Assembly (NCBI RefSeq): GCF_009865215.1
Contig: NZ_WWJX01000860.1
Coordinates: 1 to 50,849, forward strand
Direction of reading: 5' to 3'
DNA: 50,849 bases
Source: Streptomyces sp. SID3343
GTDB lineage: Bacteria; Actinomycetota; Actinomycetes; Streptomycetales; Streptomycetaceae
Shown: in pieces, positions 33,631 to 50,849 of the stretch
Layout: the number at the start of each line of letters is the position of its first letter
Position numbering within the stretch: position 1 is the first letter of the stretch
Notes under the pieces: model-generated
What the model saw: the letters and a program-made list of their open reading frames with translations, nothing else
Database searches by the model: none
Told to the model about the DNA's origin: nothing
Translations under genes and position numbers: made by a program

Positions 33631-34045
33631 ACCGACGCCACTGGTAGCGCCGATCGCCCGGACCATGCCGCCCGGCCCCCGCGTGAGCGCAGCCGAGGCG
33701 TGGGCGTGGGCGTGCGGTTCGATGCCTGGTTGCCGCGGACCGCGACCCGGGTGCAAGGGCCGTCGATCCGGTGGTCGGAACCCTTGAACCGGCGCTGCCG
33801 CCGGGCCGGATGAGGGGGGTGAACAGGGGCAATCGGGGTTTTCAAGGGTGGTCGTTAGGGGCTTGTGACAGGTGAGCGGGCGGGCCAAGGATGACCATCC
33901 GGGTGGGCGTCGGGTGTGGGCGGAGCCGGTCCGCAGGCCCGACGGAAGGGACTTGCGCGCTGTGGTGCACCCGATCGGGCGCGGCCGGGGAGACGGAGCA
34001 CCGCCGGTGAACCGGTGCAGGCTTCCGACAGCGGAAAGGAACGTC

Positions 34046-41932
<7,887 letters not shown>

Positions 41933-41937
41933 CATGA

Positions 41938-41979
41938 AACGAGGGGTGGGTGACCCGGGAAGGTCACCCACCCCTCGTT
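41938..41979. terminator. Bidirectional intrinsic terminator
   Basis: A perfect 18-bp stem (arms AACGAGGGGTGGGTGACC and GGTCACCCACCCCTCGTT) around the loop CGGGAA, five bases after the PKS stop and 17 bases from the stop of the convergent gene at 41997. Its position and symmetry suit termination from both sides. Confidence 0.88.
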
Positions 41980-41996
41980 CACGGGTGGGAAGGGCG

Positions 41997-42647
41997 TCAG
42001 CCGATCGCAACCAGGGCGCGGTGGTGCTTGCCCTGCTCCACCTCGTCCACCACGGCCACCGCCAAGTCGGCATAGGAGAACAGTCGGTCGCCCGCCGCGG
42101 CCGGCAGCACGGTGCTGTCGCCGGTGCGGTACTCGCCGGTGCGTTCGGCCTCCTCGTCCAGTGCGGTGGGCGGCGGCGCGAGCAACACCCAGTCCACCGC
42201 CGACTCGGTGTCCGCCAGCACCTCCAACTCGGCCAGGTGCCCCAGGGAGAATTCGCGGGCGGCCTCGGGCAGACCCTCGGCGTCCAGCAGACGCACCCCC
42301 GGCTCGGTCTCCAGCAGTAAGCCGATGCCGACCAGGACCAGGCGGTCCACACCCGCGCGGTCGAGCCCGGTCAGCAGCGCGCGCGCCGCACCACCGAAGA
42401 ACTCCACCACAGGCAGGTCCCGTTGCCACGCGGCCTGTACCACCGCGTCGTGGCCCGCGACCAGCGTCGCCACCGAGTCGGCGTCGGTGACGTCACCGGC
42501 CACGACCTCGACACCCTCGCCCGTCAACCCCGGATGCCCTGCCGGGTCGCGCACGACCGCCGTCACCCGATGGCCGCGCGCCAGGGCCTCCGCCACGACC
42601 CGCTTCCCCGCACGACCGCCCGCACCGAAAATCAAGATTTTGGCCAC
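41997..42647 (-). CDS. NAD(P)-binding NmrA/SDR-like protein, TTA codon
   Basis: 216 residues from a GTG at 42647. The N-terminus ILIFGAGGRAGKRVVAEAL is a GxGxxG Rossmann motif, followed by VTAVVRDP and GDVTDADSVATLVAGHDAVV, typical of atypical SDR/NmrA-like proteins (YwnB type). The Tyr-x3-Lys catalytic pair of classical SDRs is not seen, so it may be a redox sensor or a low-specificity reductase. Leu110 is encoded by TTA at 42320-42318, making it bldA-dependent. An eight-copy 13-bp tandem repeat lies directly upstream, between this gene and the end of the LAL regulator gene. Role in the pathway unknown. Confidence 0.72.
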   Translation of the reverse strand: MAKILIFGAGGRAGKRVVAEALARGHRVTAVVRDPAGHPGLTGEGVEVVAGDVTDADSVATLVAGHDAVVQAAWQRDLPVVEFFGGAARALLTGLDRAGVDRLVLVGIGLLLETEPGVRLLDAEGLPEAAREFSLGHLAELEVLADTESAVDWVLLAPPPTALDEEAERTGEYRTGDSTVLPAAAGDRLFSYADLAVAVVDEVEQGKHHRALVAIG

Positions 42648-42666
42648 TTGGTCATCCCGTCCCTTT

Positions 42667-42770
42667 GAAGGTTCGACTCGAAGGTTCGAATCGAAAGTCG
42701 GACTTGAAGGTTCGACGTGGAGATTCCACGTAGAGATTCGACGTGCAGATTCGACGTGCAGGTTCGACGT
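42667..42770. repeat. 13-bp tandem repeat, eight copies
   Basis: Eight contiguous 13-base units fill 42667-42770. The best-kept units are GAAGGTTCGACGT (42706), AGAGATTCGACGT (42732), GCAGATTCGACGT (42745) and GCAGGTTCGACGT (42758); the core TTCGA is present in six of the eight. The array starts four bases beyond the LAL stop and ends 20 bases before the GTG of the NmrA-like gene, so it occupies that gene's whole upstream region. The adjacent bases AAAGGGACGGG on the minus strand may serve as the ribosome binding site. Confidence 0.9.
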
Positions 42771-42773
42771 CCC

Positions 42774-45575
42774 CTACCGGCACACCCGGTCGGGTTTGTG
42801 CAGCCCCAGGCTCAGCGGCAGATCCTCCCGCTGCCGGACCTTGAGCTTGCGGAACACCCGGGTCAGGTGCTGTTCGACGGTGCTGCGCGTGATGAACAAC
42901 TGCTCGGCGATCTCGCGGTTCGTGTGCCCGCGTGCCGCCAGGAAGGCCACCCGTCGCTCGGCGTGGCTCAACCCCTCGTGCTGCCGCTCCGGCGCGGCCA
43001 CGGCGGACGGCGTCAGGCGCGGGAACGGCACCAGCGTGGTGGCACCGCACTCGTTCGCGACCTCGTGCGCCAACCGGGTCTCCATCCGGGCCCGACGGGC
43101 CGCGCCGAGCGTGCCGTACACCGTTGCCAGGTCGAGCATCACCCGGGCCAACTCGTACCCGGCGCCCGCCCCGCGCAGCAGCTCGACGGCCTCGGTCAAC
43201 AACTCCTTGCGTTCGGCCACACGCGGCGACATGCCCGCGAGCACCCGCAGCGTCGTGCCGCGCACCCGCGGGAAGCGGTCGCCGATCAGCTCCAGTTGCC
43301 CGCGCAGCAACTCCTCGGCGCGGGCGGTCTGCCCCATCCGGTGCAGTGCCTCCGCCGCACCCTCGCGCCACGGCACCAGCGTGGGCGCGTCCAGGTTCCA
43401 GGCCACCGCGGAACTTCCGCAGTCCAGGAAGTCCTCCAAGGCCGCCTTCGGGGCGTCGGTGGCAAGCCGGAACTGGCCGACCGCGCACCGGTAGGTGAGC
43501 CCGGCACGGCTGGGCAGGAACCCCATCGGCACCGGCCGGTGCACCACTTCCGCAGCATCGTCCAGTCGGCCCAACCGCACCAGCGCGGTGAGCAGGGTCG
43601 ACAACGGCAGCTCGGACACCGCGCTCCCGCGGCCCTCCCGGAACAGCCTCACCGCGGTCCGCGCGAGTTCCTCGGCGGCCGGCAGATCGCCCGACCGCAG
43701 GCTGATCTCCGCCCGCAGGGCCATCAGGATGAAGTGGCACGGCGACCCGTCGCGTTTGGCCGCGTTGGTCAGGTGCAGATCACACCACTCGGCGGACTCG
43801 GCCACATGCTCGGCGTAGAGCAGGGTCAGCAGGGCCGAGTGCACGGTCTCGAAGCTCAGGTCGTGGCACAGTTGGCTCTGCAACACCTGGCGGCTGTCCA
43901 ACAGGACGTGTCTGCTCGAACGGTTGGCCAGTACCAGAGTCAGCGTGTCGGCCGACCGCAGCCGGGCGTCGATCCCGTTGAGCAGCGCGCCGCGGACGGG
44001 CTCGCCGTCGGCTCGGCTGCTCGGTGCGCGCAGCAGCGGCGCGAGCTTCGGGAACGAGTGCGCCAACCACAACCACAGGATCCGCACGCTGGACGAGGCC
44101 GCCGCCTCCGGATCGTCGAGCCGGGTGTTCAACCAGGTCAGGGCGTCCGCAGCGGCACTGATCCGACCACACCACAAGTGGTGCTTGATCAGCGTCACGG
44201 TGTCGTCCACGTCGAGCCGGCCGGCGCGCATCGTCGCGGTCAGACTCGCGACGTAGGGTTCGGCGGCCCGCGGGTCGATCCGCCACATGATGTCCAACAG
44301 CATCGTGTGCGTCCTGGCGCGCAGCCGCTCGTCGGTGGTCGAGCACGCACTCAACTCCAGGCAGTGCTTGGCGAACTCCGCGTCGTGCTCGGACGCCGCC
44401 ACCCGTGCCGCCTTGATCAGGACGTCGATCGCCCAGGGCGCGGCCGGTGTGCCCGCCGCGATCACGTGCTCCACCACGGTGCGGTTCGACGCATCGGCGT
44501 AGTGCAGGAGTTCCGCCGCCCGCCGGTGCAGTTCGGCGCGCTCGACCGCGGTCATCGAGGCCAGGACCGCCGGTCTGCTCCGGTCGTGCCGGAAGCGGCC
44601 CTCGTGCAGCAGGCCGGTGGCGGTCAACTCGGCCGAACCGGCCTCGACCGCGTTCGGTTGCAGGCCGACCAGCTTGCCCAGCAGCGCGCTTTCGCACGTG
44701 TCGGTCAGGATCGCCGTGGCACGGGCGATCCGCAGCGCGGCGGGCGACGCCCGGTGCAGGCAGTTCAAAACCGCCCGGTCGTAGAACTCGCCGGGTTCCG
44801 GATCGCGCAGGCCCACCGGATCGCAGGACGACTCGGCCTGCGCCAGGTGGTCGTCGAGCACCGCCTGCACCAGCCGGGGGTTGCCGCCGGTGATCGCATG
44901 GCAGGACGCCGCGAAGTGCGGTCGTACGTCGCCCAGTCGGGAGGCGACCACCTTGCGCACCCCGCTCTCGGTGAGCCGACGCAGCCGGATCGTGCGGTAG
45001 TCGGGCTGGGCCGCCCACTCCTTCTGGGTGGGCGGCCTGCGGTGCGCGGCGGAGTCGGTCTGCGACAGCACGAACAGCACCTGGGCCGGGCGCAGCCGGC
45101 GCTGCGCGAACAGCAGGCAGTGCGCGGAGGCGGCGTCCATGTGGTGGGCATCGTCGATCACCACGACCAGTCTGCGCCGCGTCACCAGTCGCCGGAGCAG
45201 GGCCAGGGTCGCCTGCCGCGCAGGCGTGATGAGCCGGTCCACCGCGTTCGGCTCGCCCATCGCGCCCTCGACCAGCCCGGTCAACGTGTCCGGGGTGTCC
45301 GCCTCGCCGCCCTGCAGGAGTTGGTGCACGACCGCAAGCGGCAGGTCGCGCTCCAGCCGGGAACACGTCGCGGTCAACACCAGAGCGCCGGATGCGGCGA
45401 TCTGTCGGGTGAACGCCCGGAGCAGGCTGGTCCGGCCCGTGCTGGGCGGCCCCTCCACTGCGACGACCACCCCGTCCTTGCCGTCCGCACATCGCCGGAA
45501 GGCGTCGTGCAGGACGGCGAGTTCGGCGACACGTTCGGCGAGGACGATTTCCTGAACGGAATGGCTGGTCGACAA
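42774..45575 (-). CDS. LAL-family LuxR transcriptional regulator with Arg in the P-loop
   Basis: 933 residues from a TTG at 45575 (GGGGGG upstream). The N-terminal ATPase has a P-loop EGPPSTGRTSLLRAF in which Arg48 stands where Lys is expected (GKT/S), and Walker B RLVVVIDDAHHMD. A long helical/TPR-like middle follows, and the C-terminus is a LuxR HTH: LSHAERRVAFLAARGHTNRE and TRSTVEQHLTRVFRKLKVRQ. It is a likely pathway activator of the modular PKS genes on either side. Nucleotide binding may be altered by the Arg substitution. Unlike the LAL at 9329 I noticed no TTA codon in it. Confidence 0.86.
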   Translation of the reverse strand: MSTSHSVQEIVLAERVAELAVLHDAFRRCADGKDGVVVAVEGPPSTGRTSLLRAFTRQIAASGALVLTATCSRLERDLPLAVVHQLLQGGEADTPDTLTGLVEGAMGEPNAVDRLITPARQATLALLRRLVTRRRLVVVIDDAHHMDAASAHCLLFAQRRLRPAQVLFVLSQTDSAAHRRPPTQKEWAAQPDYRTIRLRRLTESGVRKVVASRLGDVRPHFAASCHAITGGNPRLVQAVLDDHLAQAESSCDPVGLRDPEPGEFYDRAVLNCLHRASPAALRIARATAILTDTCESALLGKLVGLQPNAVEAGSAELTATGLLHEGRFRHDRSRPAVLASMTAVERAELHRRAAELLHYADASNRTVVEHVIAAGTPAAPWAIDVLIKAARVAASEHDAEFAKHCLELSACSTTDERLRARTHTMLLDIMWRIDPRAAEPYVASLTATMRAGRLDVDDTVTLIKHHLWCGRISAAADALTWLNTRLDDPEAAASSSVRILWLWLAHSFPKLAPLLRAPSSRADGEPVRGALLNGIDARLRSADTLTLVLANRSSRHVLLDSRQVLQSQLCHDLSFETVHSALLTLLYAEHVAESAEWCDLHLTNAAKRDGSPCHFILMALRAEISLRSGDLPAAEELARTAVRLFREGRGSAVSELPLSTLLTALVRLGRLDDAAEVVHRPVPMGFLPSRAGLTYRCAVGQFRLATDAPKAALEDFLDCGSSAVAWNLDAPTLVPWREGAAEALHRMGQTARAEELLRGQLELIGDRFPRVRGTTLRVLAGMSPRVAERKELLTEAVELLRGAGAGYELARVMLDLATVYGTLGAARRARMETRLAHEVANECGATTLVPFPRLTPSAVAAPERQHEGLSHAERRVAFLAARGHTNREIAEQLFITRSTVEQHLTRVFRKLKVRQREDLPLSLGLHKPDRVCR

Positions 45576-45893
45576 TGGATGTACCCCCCAGATTCACGAC
45601 GCCGGAGAGGCCCTCCGCCCGAAGGACGGGCGACGGCGGACCGTGTCCGTGAAATCGGAAGAGGCGGAGCGACATGCCACGAGCGTCGCTGGTCGTCGAG
45701 CGGACACGGAGCAGCGCCGGTACGGGCCCGGCCGGCGAGAATCAGCCATTCGGTCCGAAACGAGCGGTGGAAGGACCGGCTCGACCCGTACGACTTCCAA
45801 AGTGTGACACAGCCGGTCGACCGAGGTCGCCTTCTGTGACGTGGTAGGCACGGATAGGGGTGTAGGGGAGGGGAGTTGCCCACTCCTCCCAGG
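45576..45893. other. Upstream region of the second LAL regulator
   Basis: 318 bases with no supported gene. It should hold the LAL promoter. Near 45865-45890, GGGGAGT/ACTCCTCC forms a weak hairpin just beyond the stop of the FAD oxidase gene, possibly its terminator. A small inverted repeat TGTG-A-CACA lies at 45803-45811. Confidence 0.35.
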
Positions 45894-47435
45894 TCACAGC
45901 GGCGCCGCCGGGTCCGCGTGCGGCTGCGTCGAGAGGGGGTGCCGGAACACCGAGTGCGGGTCCCAGGCCGCCTTCGCCCGGCGCAGCGGCAGCAGGTTCT
46001 CCTTGTGGTACAGGGCACCCACCGGCAGCGGGGAACTGTTCCAGGCGGCATCCAACAGGTCCAGGTCCGGCCAGTTCGGCGCAATGCCGTCGGTGTGCCC
46101 GTTGGGCTCCGGCACTCCGCCGGTGGCCGCGTGCACGTCCCGGTACAGCCGCCGGTTCCACTCCAGGTGCCGTTCGTCGTCGGCCGGCGTGTCCCACACG
46201 CTGAAGAAGCCGGCGAGCACGGTTCCCGCGCGATGGGGAAACGCGGTCGCGCCGGGCGCCGGCGCGTTGATCCGGCCGCCGTAGGTGGTCAGGGACAGCC
46301 CCGACGACGGGCCGGCGTAATCGGGGCGGGTGAGATGGCCGAACGCGGTCGCGATCTGCTCGTCGGTGTACCGCCGGTTGAGGATCGCGATCTTCGACTT
46401 CCACCGGGGCGGGCCCAAAACACCCTGCGCGACCGAGGAGTCCGGGAAGGCCAGCGCCGCGGTGAGCCAGGCCGCCGAGGCCGAACGGGACACCCTCGGT
46501 GTCACCAGGAGTCCGGCCGAAACCCGGGCCAGGAAGTCCGCGAGCACCGCCTCGGCGCCCGGCTCGGTCGGGTCGATGAACGCGGTGACCCGCACCTGAC
46601 CCGCTTCGACCCGGCGCATGCCCAGCGTCCCGTACAACCGGGTACCGGGGGAGCCGGGCGCGCTGTTCTCCTCGCACCACGCACCGAAGTTCGCGGCCAG
46701 TCGCACCAATCGGTCCTCGTCCAGGTCCGCCCAGTCCCACACCGCCTGCACGGCGCACTGGGCGCGCGGCGGGGTGGGCAGCAGGCGAGCGGGGTCGGTG
46801 CCGACGGCGCCCGGGGAGCGCATCCAAAACCGGGTCGCGGCGCCGAACGTGCCGCCGCCGCCCCCGACATGGGCCCACCACAGGTCGCGGTTCGGGTCGT
46901 CCTCCTCGCGCGTGGCGACGACCGCACGCGGTACGCCGTCGGCACCCACCACCACGGTCTCCACGGCGTACAGGTGGTCGGCGATCAGGCCGTGTCGGCG
47001 GGCCATGGTGCCGAAGCCGTTGCCGGGTATGTGGCCGCCCGCGGCCACCGCGTTGCAGTCGCCGCCCGGCAGCGTCACGCCCCAGGTGTGGTGCAGGGTT
47101 TGATAGATCTCGCCCATGGTGGCGCCGGGTTCGATCACGATCGCGTTCCTGGCCGGGTCGTGGGAGATCGACCGCATCCTGGTGAAGTCGATCAGGTGCT
47201 CGACGTCGTCCACCAGGGTCTCCAGGCAGTGGCCACCGGAGCGCACCCCGATCCGTTGCCCCGCCTGTACGGCCCGATCGACGGCCTCGACCACGTGCTC
47301 GGTGCTGCCGACCACGCTGATCCGCTCGGGGCTGGCCCGACTTCGCCGGTTGTAGCCCCGGTCGAGCAGAGCGGCGTAGCGGGGGTCGTCTCGGGTCACG
47401 ACGACCGGTTCGACCGTGCGTGTGGAACTGGACAT
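45894..47435 (-). CDS. BBE-type FAD-linked oxidase
   Basis: 513 residues, the normal length for berberine-bridge-enzyme-like oxidases. The FAD domain reads GQRIGVRSGGHCLE, with the His that carries FAD, then VTLPGGDCNAVAAGGHIPGNGFG, whose Cys is placed for the second covalent FAD link, then AVETVVVGADG. The C-terminal BBE motif is present as LYHKENLLPLRRAKAAWDP. No signal peptide is seen, so it is cytosolic. These enzymes use oxygen for alcohol or C-H oxidation, and in actinomycete clusters often tailor polyketides. ATG 47435 has GGAGGG upstream. It is divergent from the second PKS gene and would be a tailoring oxidase of the product. Confidence 0.88.
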   Translation of the reverse strand: MSSSTRTVEPVVVTRDDPRYAALLDRGYNRRSRASPERISVVGSTEHVVEAVDRAVQAGQRIGVRSGGHCLETLVDDVEHLIDFTRMRSISHDPARNAIVIEPGATMGEIYQTLHHTWGVTLPGGDCNAVAAGGHIPGNGFGTMARRHGLIADHLYAVETVVVGADGVPRAVVATREEDDPNRDLWWAHVGGGGGTFGAATRFWMRSPGAVGTDPARLLPTPPRAQCAVQAVWDWADLDEDRLVRLAANFGAWCEENSAPGSPGTRLYGTLGMRRVEAGQVRVTAFIDPTEPGAEAVLADFLARVSAGLLVTPRVSRSASAAWLTAALAFPDSSVAQGVLGPPRWKSKIAILNRRYTDEQIATAFGHLTRPDYAGPSSGLSLTTYGGRINAPAPGATAFPHRAGTVLAGFFSVWDTPADDERHLEWNRRLYRDVHAATGGVPEPNGHTDGIAPNWPDLDLLDAAWNSSPLPVGALYHKENLLPLRRAKAAWDPHSVFRHPLSTQPHADPAAPL

Positions 47436-47576
47436 CCGGATCACCCTCCGAGCATGGCGGCAGAGCGGAATTCGCCGCGGGAATTCGTGGATCGCGCGGC
47501 GCCGGCGGCACCGGGACGCGATAGCCGAGGAATATCGGCGGCCCGCCGGAGAACGTACCCGGATATCGCCGCGTTG

Positions 47577-47591
47577 TATTCGAGACGAATA
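47577..47591. promoter_or_regulatory. Inverted repeat TATTCG-AGA-CGAATA
   Basis: Perfect six-base arms around AGA in the 282-base divergent region between the FAD oxidase and the second PKS gene. The region is more AT-rich than its surroundings. It may be an operator shared by both genes. No convincing -35/-10 pair could be assigned to either. Confidence 0.35.
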
Positions 47592-47717
47592 GCGGTAGGG
47601 GTTTCTATGGGCGGCCGGTAGGGGGTTGATGACAACCTTTGCGGCCTTGCACCATGACCTATCGCGACCGTTCCTCAGGAGGGGAAAAGGCGGCCGTCGG
47701 ACACTGGGGAGAACCTC

Positions 47718-50700
47718 ATGACCGCATCCACCGCGCAGTATGCGGACGCGCTCAGATCGTCGTTGAAGGAAATCGACCGGCTGCGCCGACAAAACCGCGA
47801 ACTCCTCGCCGCGACCAGCGAACCGGTCGCCGTCGTCGGCATGGCGTGCCGGTTCCCCGGCGGGGTCGAGACGCCCGAGGACCTGTGGCGGCTGGTCGCC
47901 GACGGCACGGACGCCGTCGGCCCCTTCCCGCGGGACCGCAGCTGGCCCGAGGACCTGTACGACCCCGACGGCGGCGGGCGCAGCGTCACCGGACACGGCG
48001 GCTTCCTGGACGGCGTCGCCGACTTCGACGCCGACTTCTTCGGCATCTCTCCGCGCGAGGCGCTCGGCATGGACCCGCAGCAGCGGCTGTTGCTGGAGAC
48101 CGCCTGGGAAGCCATCGAACGCGCCGGCATCGACCCCCGGTCGCTGCGCGGCACCCGCACCGGCGCCTACATCGGCTGCAACAGCCAGGACTACGCGCTA
48201 CTGCTGGCCAACGCGCCCCACGACGTCGAGGGTCTCGTGTTGACCGGCAACGCCGCGAGTGTGGCGTCGGGTCGGATCGCCTACCAACTCGGGCTCACCG
48301 GACCGGCGTTGACCGTCGATACCGCGTGCTCCTCGTCGCTGACCGCGTTGCACCTCGCGATCCGGGCGCTGCACGCGGGCGACTGCGAGACGGCGTTGGT
48401 GGGCGGCGCGACCGTGATGAGCACCCCCACCGCGTTCGTCGAGTTCTCGCGGCAGGGCGGACTCGCCCGCGACGGGCGCTGCAAGGCGTTCGCCGCGGGG
48501 GCCGACGGCACCGGGTGGGGCGAGGGCGTCGGCGTACTGGTGGTCGAGCGGCTGTCCGAAGCCCGCCGGCGCGGCCGGCGGGTGCTCGCGCTGGTGCGCG
48601 GGTCGGCGATGAACCAGGACGGCGCCTCGAACGGGCTGACCGCGCCCAACGGCCCCGCCCAGCAACAGGTGATCCGGCAGGCGCTGGCCGCCGCCGGACT
48701 GCGACCGGCGGAGGTCGACGCGGTCGAGGCGCACGGCACCGGCACCGATCTGGGCGACCCGATCGAGGCCCAGGCCCTGTTGGCCGTCTACGGGCAGGAC
48801 CGCGAACGGCCGCTGTGGCTGGGCTCGGTGAAGTCCAACATCGCCCACCCGCAGGCCGCCGCCGGAGTCGCGGGCGTGATCAAGACGGTGCTGGCGATGC
48901 GGCACGGCGTCCTGCCGCGCACCCTGCACGTCGAGGAACCGACCCCGCTCGTGGACTGGTCGACGGGCTCGGTCGAACTGTTGACCCGGGCACGCCCGTG
49001 GCCCGACACCGGTCGCCCGCGGCGGGCGGCGGTCTCGGCACTGGGCATCAGCGGCACCAACGTGCACGTCGTGCTGGAGCAGGGCGACCCGGTCGAGCCG
49101 GCCCCCGCCTCCGACGACATCGGCCCCTCGCCGTGGGTGCTCTCCGGTCGGACGGCCGGCGCGTTGCGCAGCCAGGCCGCCCGGCTGGCCCGGTTCGCCG
49201 CCTCGACCGGCGCCACCCCGGTCCAGGTGGCCCGCTCGCTGGCCGCCACCCGTTCGGTGTTCGAACACCGCGCCGTGGTGCTCGGTACCGACCGGCACGA
49301 CCTGCTCGCCGGCACCGCGGCCCTGGCCGCGGACCGTCCCTGCGTCGACGTGCCGACCGGCCGGGCGGTGCGCGGCCGACTTGCCGTCGTGTTCACCGGC
49401 CAAGGCGCGCAACGCGTCGGGATGGGCGAGCAGTTGCGGGCGGCCTTCCCGGTGTTCGCCCGGGCCCACGACGAGGTGTGCGCGCTGTTCGACCCGCTGC
49501 TGGGTCGCTCGTTGCGCGAGGTGACCGCGTCGAGCGCCGCTCTGGACCGCACCTGCTACACCCAGCCGGCGCTGTTCGCGTTCGAGGTCGCGCTGTTTCG
49601 TCTGGTGGCCTCGTGGGGCGTGCGACCGGACCTGCTCGCCGGCCACTCGGTGGGCGAGATCGTGGCGGCGCACGTGGGCGGCGTGCTGGACCTGGCGGAC
49701 GCGGTGCGCCTGGTGGAGGCCCGCGGCCGGCTGATGCAGGCGCTGCCCCGGGACGGCGGAATGCTCGCGGTCGAGGCGTCCGAGGCGGAACTGGCCCCGC
49801 TGTTGGCCCCCTACGCGGATCGGGCGGGGCTCGCGGCGGTCAACGGCCCGTCGTCGGTGGTGGTCTCGGGCGCTGCGGACGCACTCGCCGACGTGGAACA
49901 CCGGATGCGCGCCGCGGGACGACGGGTGAAGCGACTTCGGGTGTCGCACGCGTTCCACTCACCGCTGATGACCCCGATGCTCGCGGACTTTCGCGCGGGA
50001 CTGGCGGGGATCGCCTTTCGGGTGGCCCGGATCCCGGTGGTCTCGGCGCTGACCGAGGACGCGGATCCGGCCACGGCGGACCACTGGACCGCCCACGTCG
50101 GCCGGCCGGTGCGGTACGCCGACGTGGTACGCCGCCTGGAGGCCCAGGGGGTGACCACCGTGCTGGAGGTCGGACCGGACGCGGTGCTGACGCCGATGAC
50201 CACCGACAGCGCCGCCGACCCGGCCGCACTCCACGCGATCCCGACCCAGCGCGCCGACCAGGACGAACCCCGGGCCGCACTGGCCGCGTTGGCACGCCTG
50301 TTCACGCGCGGGATCGACCCGGACTGGCCGGCGGTCGTGGGCAGCGGCCTCGCGCCGCTGGACCTGCCGACCTACGCCTTCCAACGCCGACGCTACTGGC
50401 TCGACGGGGCCGCCACCGGCACCCGCGACGATCACGTACCGCAAGAACCCCGCGGGTCCACCGAGCCCGAACCGGCCACCCTGCGCGCAAGATTCGCCGA
50501 GCTGGACGCCGACGCCCGGACCGAGGAACTGGAACGCATCGTGCGTTCCAGCGTCGCCGCCGTCCTCGGGTTCAGCGACGACGAGCCCGACCCGGAGCGC
50601 GAGTTCGCCGAACTCGGCCTCAACTCCCTCACCGCCTCGGAGCTGCGCCTGCGCCTGGACGCCGCCACCGGACTGCGGCTGCCCGCCGGGGCCGTGTTCG

Positions 50701-50849
50701 ACCACCCCACCGTGGCCGCCCTCACCCGGCGGCTGTACGACGGGCTCACCGCCGACCTCGGTGCCCCGCCGGCCCCGGCGCCGCTGGTCGGGCTGTTCCG
50801 CCGGGCGTGCGAGAGCGGGCGGACCCAGGAGGGCCTGGCGCTGCTCGTC
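47718..50849 (+). CDS. Modular type I PKS: docking-KS-AT-ACP-(TE start), partial
   Basis: 1044 codons are visible from ATG 47718 (GGGGAGA upstream) to the right edge, with no stop. Residues 1-33 are an N-terminal coiled-coil docking segment ([19 protein letters not shown]). KS, about 36-460, has Cys204 (DTACSSSL). AT, about 555-860, has Ser644 (GHSVGE), malonyl motif HAFH at 744-747 and [15 protein letters not shown], about 937-1010, has Ser970 in [10 protein letters not shown], Asn replacing Asp. There is no KR or DH between AT and ACP. The final residues, [20 protein letters not shown], match the start of a PKS thioesterase, so this looks like the terminal module. It would add an unreduced malonyl unit to the chain from the first PKS. 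Confidence 0.9.
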   Translation, partial: MTASTAQYADALRSSLKEIDRLRRQNRELLAATSEPVAVVGMACRFPGGVETPEDLWRLVADGTDAVGPFPRDRSWPEDLYDPDGGGRSVTGHGGFLDGVADFDADFFGISPREALGMDPQQRLLLETAWEAIERAGIDPRSLRGTRTGAYIGCNSQDYALLLANAPHDVEGLVLTGNAASVASGRIAYQLGLTGPALTVDTACSSSLTALHLAIRALHAGDCETALVGGATVMSTPTAFVEFSRQGGLARDGRCKAFAAGADGTGWGEGVGVLVVERLSEARRRGRRVLALVRGSAMNQDGASNGLTAPNGPAQQQVIRQALAAAGLRPAEVDAVEAHGTGTDLGDPIEAQALLAVYGQDRERPLWLGSVKSNIAHPQAAAGVAGVIKTVLAMRHGVLPRTLHVEEPTPLVDWSTGSVELLTRARPWPDTGRPRRAAVSALGISGTNVHVVLEQGDPVEPAPASDDIGPSPWVLSGRTAGALRSQAARLARFAASTGATPVQVARSLAATRSVFEHRAVVLGTDRHDLLAGTAALAADRPCVDVPTGRAVRGRLAVVFTGQGAQRVGMGEQLRAAFPVFARAHDEVCALFDPLLGRSLREVTASSAALDRTCYTQPALFAFEVALFRLVASWGVRPDLLAGHSVGEIVAAHVGGVLDLADAVRLVEARGRLMQALPRDGGMLAVEASEAELAPLLAPYADRAGLAAVNGPSSVVVSGAADALADVEHRMRAAGRRVKRLRVSHAFHSPLMTPMLADFRAGLAGIAFRVARIPVVSALTEDADPATADHWTAHVGRPVRYADVVRRLEAQGVTTVLEVGPDAVLTPMTTDSAADPAALHAIPTQRADQDEPRAALAALARLFTRGIDPDWPAVVGSGLAPLDLPTYAFQRRRYWLDGAATGTRDDHVPQEPRGSTEPEPATLRARFAELDADARTEELERIVRSSVAAVLGFSDDEPDPEREFAELGLNSLTASELRLRLDAATGLRLPAGAVFDHPTVAALTRRLYDGLTADLGAPPAPAPLVGLFRRACESGRTQEGLALLV

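Larger units (their letters stand above)
33352..34045. other. Divergent control region between exporter and modular PKS
   Basis: 694 bases separating two divergent genes, without a supported gene. It contains a possible exporter promoter (33433-33461), a 26-bp direct repeat (33573-33630) and, further right, a loose inverted repeat, CCCTTGAACC at 33781 against GGTTTTCAAGGG near 33838. The PKS ribosome binding site GGAAAGGA lies just before 34046. Confidence 0.4.

Overview
High-GC actinobacterial DNA, Streptomycetaceae-like. The signs are very strong third-position GC, LAL-type LuxR regulators, rare TTA codons confined to regulatory and accessory genes, and modular type I PKS genes. It reads as most of a polyketide/fatty-acid specialised-metabolite locus, with a small catabolic operon and a small peptide-ligase operon on its left flank. 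All functions come from reading motifs in the translated sequence; no database search was run.

Left flank (1-9.3 kb). The window opens inside an IS5-like element that has cut an already frameshifted aldehyde dehydrogenase pseudogene at a CTAG site. A plus-strand operon follows (crotonase and two acyl-CoA dehydrogenases). Next comes a minus-strand set: a serine-acetyltransferase-like protein, a PGM1-type ATP-grasp peptide ligase and a small ORF. After these lie an FAD monooxygenase and an alpha/beta hydrolase, the latter preceded by a perfect inverted-repeat operator.

Central block (9.3-30.5 kb). The core is one long minus-strand operon, 28050 down to 13328, with overlaps or gaps under 50 bp throughout: AT-ACP protein, 2027-residue multidomain synthase, KASIII-like acyltransferase, P450, Rieske oxygenase, then FkbK-, FkbJ-, FkbI- and FkbH-like methoxymalonyl-ACP genes. 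The FkbG-like O-methyltransferase converges from the plus strand. The megasynthase reads as enoyl reductase (FabL-like SDR)-KS-CLF-KR-DH, so with its AT-ACP partner it could perform a complete fatty-acid-type reductive cycle iteratively. The KASIII-like protein has Ser where FabH has Cys, as in DpsC-type acyltransferases, and could hand a finished chain to another acceptor. Two TTA-containing ATPase regulators flank this block.

Right block (31-50.8 kb). A DUF5988-like small protein and a DHA2 exporter run leftwards. A modular PKS runs rightwards: KSQ-AT-ACP-KS-AT-(DH remnant)-KR-ACP, then, after three minus-strand genes (NAD(P)-binding protein, second LAL regulator, BBE-type FAD oxidase), a second PKS protein KS-AT-ACP-(TE start) that leaves the window. 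AT motifs predict malonyl, methylmalonyl, malonyl. If these are the only modules, the line makes a triketide, 5-hydroxy-4-methyl-3-oxohexanoate or its delta-lactone.

The most unusual system is the combination of a self-contained reducing iterative synthase with fused FabL-like reductase, a Ser-type KASIII, two oxygenases and a methoxymalonyl-ACP supply in one operon, beside a very short modular PKS. Whether the two assembly lines feed one product is inference.
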